The notes under the pieces were generated by a model that was given only the letters and a program-made list of their open reading frames with translations, had not been told where the DNA came from and ran no database searches. From contig BEIM01000147.1 of assembly GCA_002898995.1 (NCBI GenBank), positions 1-7,956 of the forward strand: a stretch of 7,956 nucleotides of DNA, in the 5' to 3' direction. Numbering within the stretch: the first letter of the stretch is position 1; the number at the start of each line of letters is the position of its first letter. Of the stretch, positions 6,735-7,956 are shown piece by piece. Made by a program: the position numbers and the translations under genes. The stretch comes from a bacterium HR36 (GTDB lineage Bacteria; Planctomycetota; Planctomycetia; Gemmatales; HRBIN36).

Positions 6735-7058
6735 ATGCCCGAATATCGCACGGTGCTCAAGGTCAAGGATTTGCCGGAAGAATCTGCCCGCGTCGTGGAG
6801 GTGGACGGCAAATTGGTCGCCATTTTCCACCACGCTGGCAAATATTTCGCCATAGATGACACCTGTCCGCACATGGGCGCATCGTTGGCGGAAGGATACG
6901 TAGAGGAAGGCATCGTTACCTGTCCTTGGCACGCCTGGCGTTTCCGCCTGGAAGATGGTGCTTGGGCGGATAATCCACGCCTTAAAATCGGTTGCTACCC
7001 AGTCCGCGTTGTCGGCGACGAAATCCAACTGGCCGTGGAATGCACTGAGAACGGATAA
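6735..7058 (+). CDS. Small Rieske [2Fe-2S] ferredoxin (NirD/dioxygenase-ferredoxin type)
   Basis: This 107-residue single-domain protein carries both halves of the Rieske cluster-binding motif. These are C-P-H-M-G-A-S-L at 44-51 (Cys44, His46) and C-P-W-H-A-W-R-F at 63-70 (Cys63, His66), a C-x-H...C-x2-H pattern that coordinates a [2Fe-2S] cluster. The length and the V-E-V-D-G-K beta start fit stand-alone Rieske ferredoxins such as the nitrite reductase small subunit or dioxygenase ferredoxins. It has no signal peptide or membrane anchor, so it should be a cytoplasmic electron carrier. No partner reductase, nitrite reductase or oxygenase gene is nearby, so its redox partner is unknown. The ATG at 6735 is preferred over a GTG at 6711 because it fits the family start; the ribosome binding site is weak. 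It converges on the next gene with 64 nt between stops and no obvious terminator. Confidence 0.94.
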   Translation: MPEYRTVLKVKDLPEESARVVEVDGKLVAIFHHAGKYFAIDDTCPHMGASLAEGYVEEGIVTCPWHAWRFRLEDGAWADNPRLKIGCYPVRVVGDEIQLAVECTENG

Positions 7059-7122
7059 CGGCTTTGACCGACGCGACTTGTATCACGGGAAAAACTAGGC
7101 AGGCGCGAACATACGGGTACTG

Positions 7123-7956
7123 TCAAGCCAGGTAGGCGATATACACCGAAAGCCAGAGCGCGACAGTTAGCGCTAGCAAAATCCCTCCCCCAAAGAAGAT
7201 GATTGCGCCTCTACGGTATCCGCCAGTCCAGCGATCGAGCTTGGCCAGGAGAAGCAAACCGACGAGCCAAATCCCGAGAGTCCCTGAGGTGCCATAGAGA
7301 TAACCCCAATAGTGAGCGTAACGCGAAGCCTGGAGACGCTGCGACCACTCCTCGACCACAGTCGGCGGCAGGTTCAGGGTAATGCGTTTGGAAATCCTTT
7401 GACGCCCTAAGGCGTCGGTTTCTTCGGCATGAGAAACTTTTTCTTCCACCAGAGGGTGTTTGCGTAGCCAGACCAATTCGCGTTCTGCCTGCTGATCTGT
7501 CAAGGAGACACCCGCCAGTTCCTTAGCAGTTTTGCTAATCTCCCGCAGCAATGCCCGATGCAGGCTCGCTTCGGTCTGCGCATCGTCGCGGTAATCGTAC
7601 ACTTCGGCGACGATCTGGCGTGCGCCGCGTTGCCCCGAAGGGGAAGGTGGGGTGCTGGGTTCGGGAGAGGCCGCAATATTGTCGGTTTGCGTTTGGGCAC
7701 GGCTCGCCTCAGGGCCGGTCGCCAGCCGCTCTGTCTGGTGTCGCTCGACGTTGCTGCCGAGCTGGGCCATCGCCGTAGTGCTAACGGAAGGCTTGCCCTT
7801 GACAGATAGTTTCCGCATCCCCAGTTGCAGCAAATTTCTCTCAATTTCCCACAGTTCCTGCCTCCGCAGAACTGGAGGCCCCAAAATCTGATTCTCCTGG
7901 GATAGCGCACAGACTACGGAATCGGTGAGGAACACGCCGCTGGTAGTTAAGATGAC
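7123..7956 (-). CDS. Unrecognised protein with two C-terminal membrane helices (5' partial)
   Basis: The frame stays open to the right edge of the window, so the gene may start beyond it. The in-window alternative is a GTG at 7935, which would give 270 residues. Numbered from that GTG, residues 1-80 are mixed and charged. About 84-105 is a Pro/Ser-rich low-complexity linker. Residues 106-202 form a charged, mainly helical soluble segment with R-Q-I-V-A-E-V-Y-D-Y-R-D-D near its start. Two hydrophobic helices follow at about 214-232 and 243-266, joined by a short basic loop (R-W-T-G-G-Y-R-R), and the protein ends four residues later. The pattern suggests a tail-anchored membrane protein with its soluble part on one side; the basic loop between helices would favour a cytoplasmic loop. 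I do not recognise the family and cannot name a function. It is convergent with the Rieske gene, so it is not in an operon with it. Confidence 0.75.
   Translation of the reverse strand, partial: VILTTSGVFLTDSVVCALSQENQILGPPVLRRQELWEIERNLLQLGMRKLSVKGKPSVSTTAMAQLGSNVERHQTERLATGPEASRAQTQTDNIAASPEPSTPPSPSGQRGARQIVAEVYDYRDDAQTEASLHRALLREISKTAKELAGVSLTDQQAERELVWLRKHPLVEEKVSHAEETDALGRQRISKRITLNLPPTVVEEWSQRLQASRYAHYWGYLYGTSGTLGIWLVGLLLLAKLDRWTGGYRRGAIIFFGGGILLALTVALWLSVYIAYLA

Noticed and set aside
7059..7122. Possible bidirectional terminator between the convergent genes
   Set aside because: I found no stem of useful length and no flanking T-runs in this 64-nt gap.

Overview
This window looks like a chromosomal segment of a moderately GC-rich bacterium. 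The tRNA, Nif3, ABC-2 transporter and Rieske genes are all bacterial in type. Weak ribosome binding sites, loosely packed genes and a very large repeat protein beside a two-helix membrane protein of unknown family would suit a planctomycete, but that is an impression from gene style and not from any marker gene.

Layout from left to right. Positions 1-2545 (+) hold the 3' part of a large gene whose start lies outside the window. It encodes 17 tandem helical repeats of 30-35 residues built around a consensus like RLLEQGQWDAALRGI..FGLQ, then an alpha-helical linker and a C-terminal segment that resembles a cold-shock (OB-fold) domain. Positions 2546-2915 hold no convincing gene, but contain a pair of imperfect 32-33 nt direct repeats. 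A complete tRNA-Val(UAC) gene lies on the minus strand at 2916-2987 with a plausible promoter, followed by about 300 nt of empty sequence.

Positions 3289-6273 (-) form a probable three-gene operon, transcribed from a good sigma70-type promoter at 6440-6468. The order is an ABC transporter ATPase, an ABC-2 type permease (stop and start codons overlap as TGATG, with a strong Shine-Dalgarno), and after 85 nt a Nif3/YqfO-family dinuclear metal protein. The ATPase and permease make one export or membrane-maintenance transporter of the NosF/NosY type with unknown substrate. Nif3 is probably a passenger with its own conserved housekeeping role.

Positions 6735-7058 (+) encode a small stand-alone Rieske [2Fe-2S] ferredoxin. 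It converges on a gene on the minus strand (7123 to the window end, 5' end missing) for an unrecognised protein with a Pro/Ser-rich linker and two C-terminal membrane helices.

No CRISPR array, transposase, integrase or defence module is visible. The most unusual object is the repeat protein, because of its mixed 31/34-residue periodicity, its apparent segmental duplications and its possible RNA-binding C-terminus.
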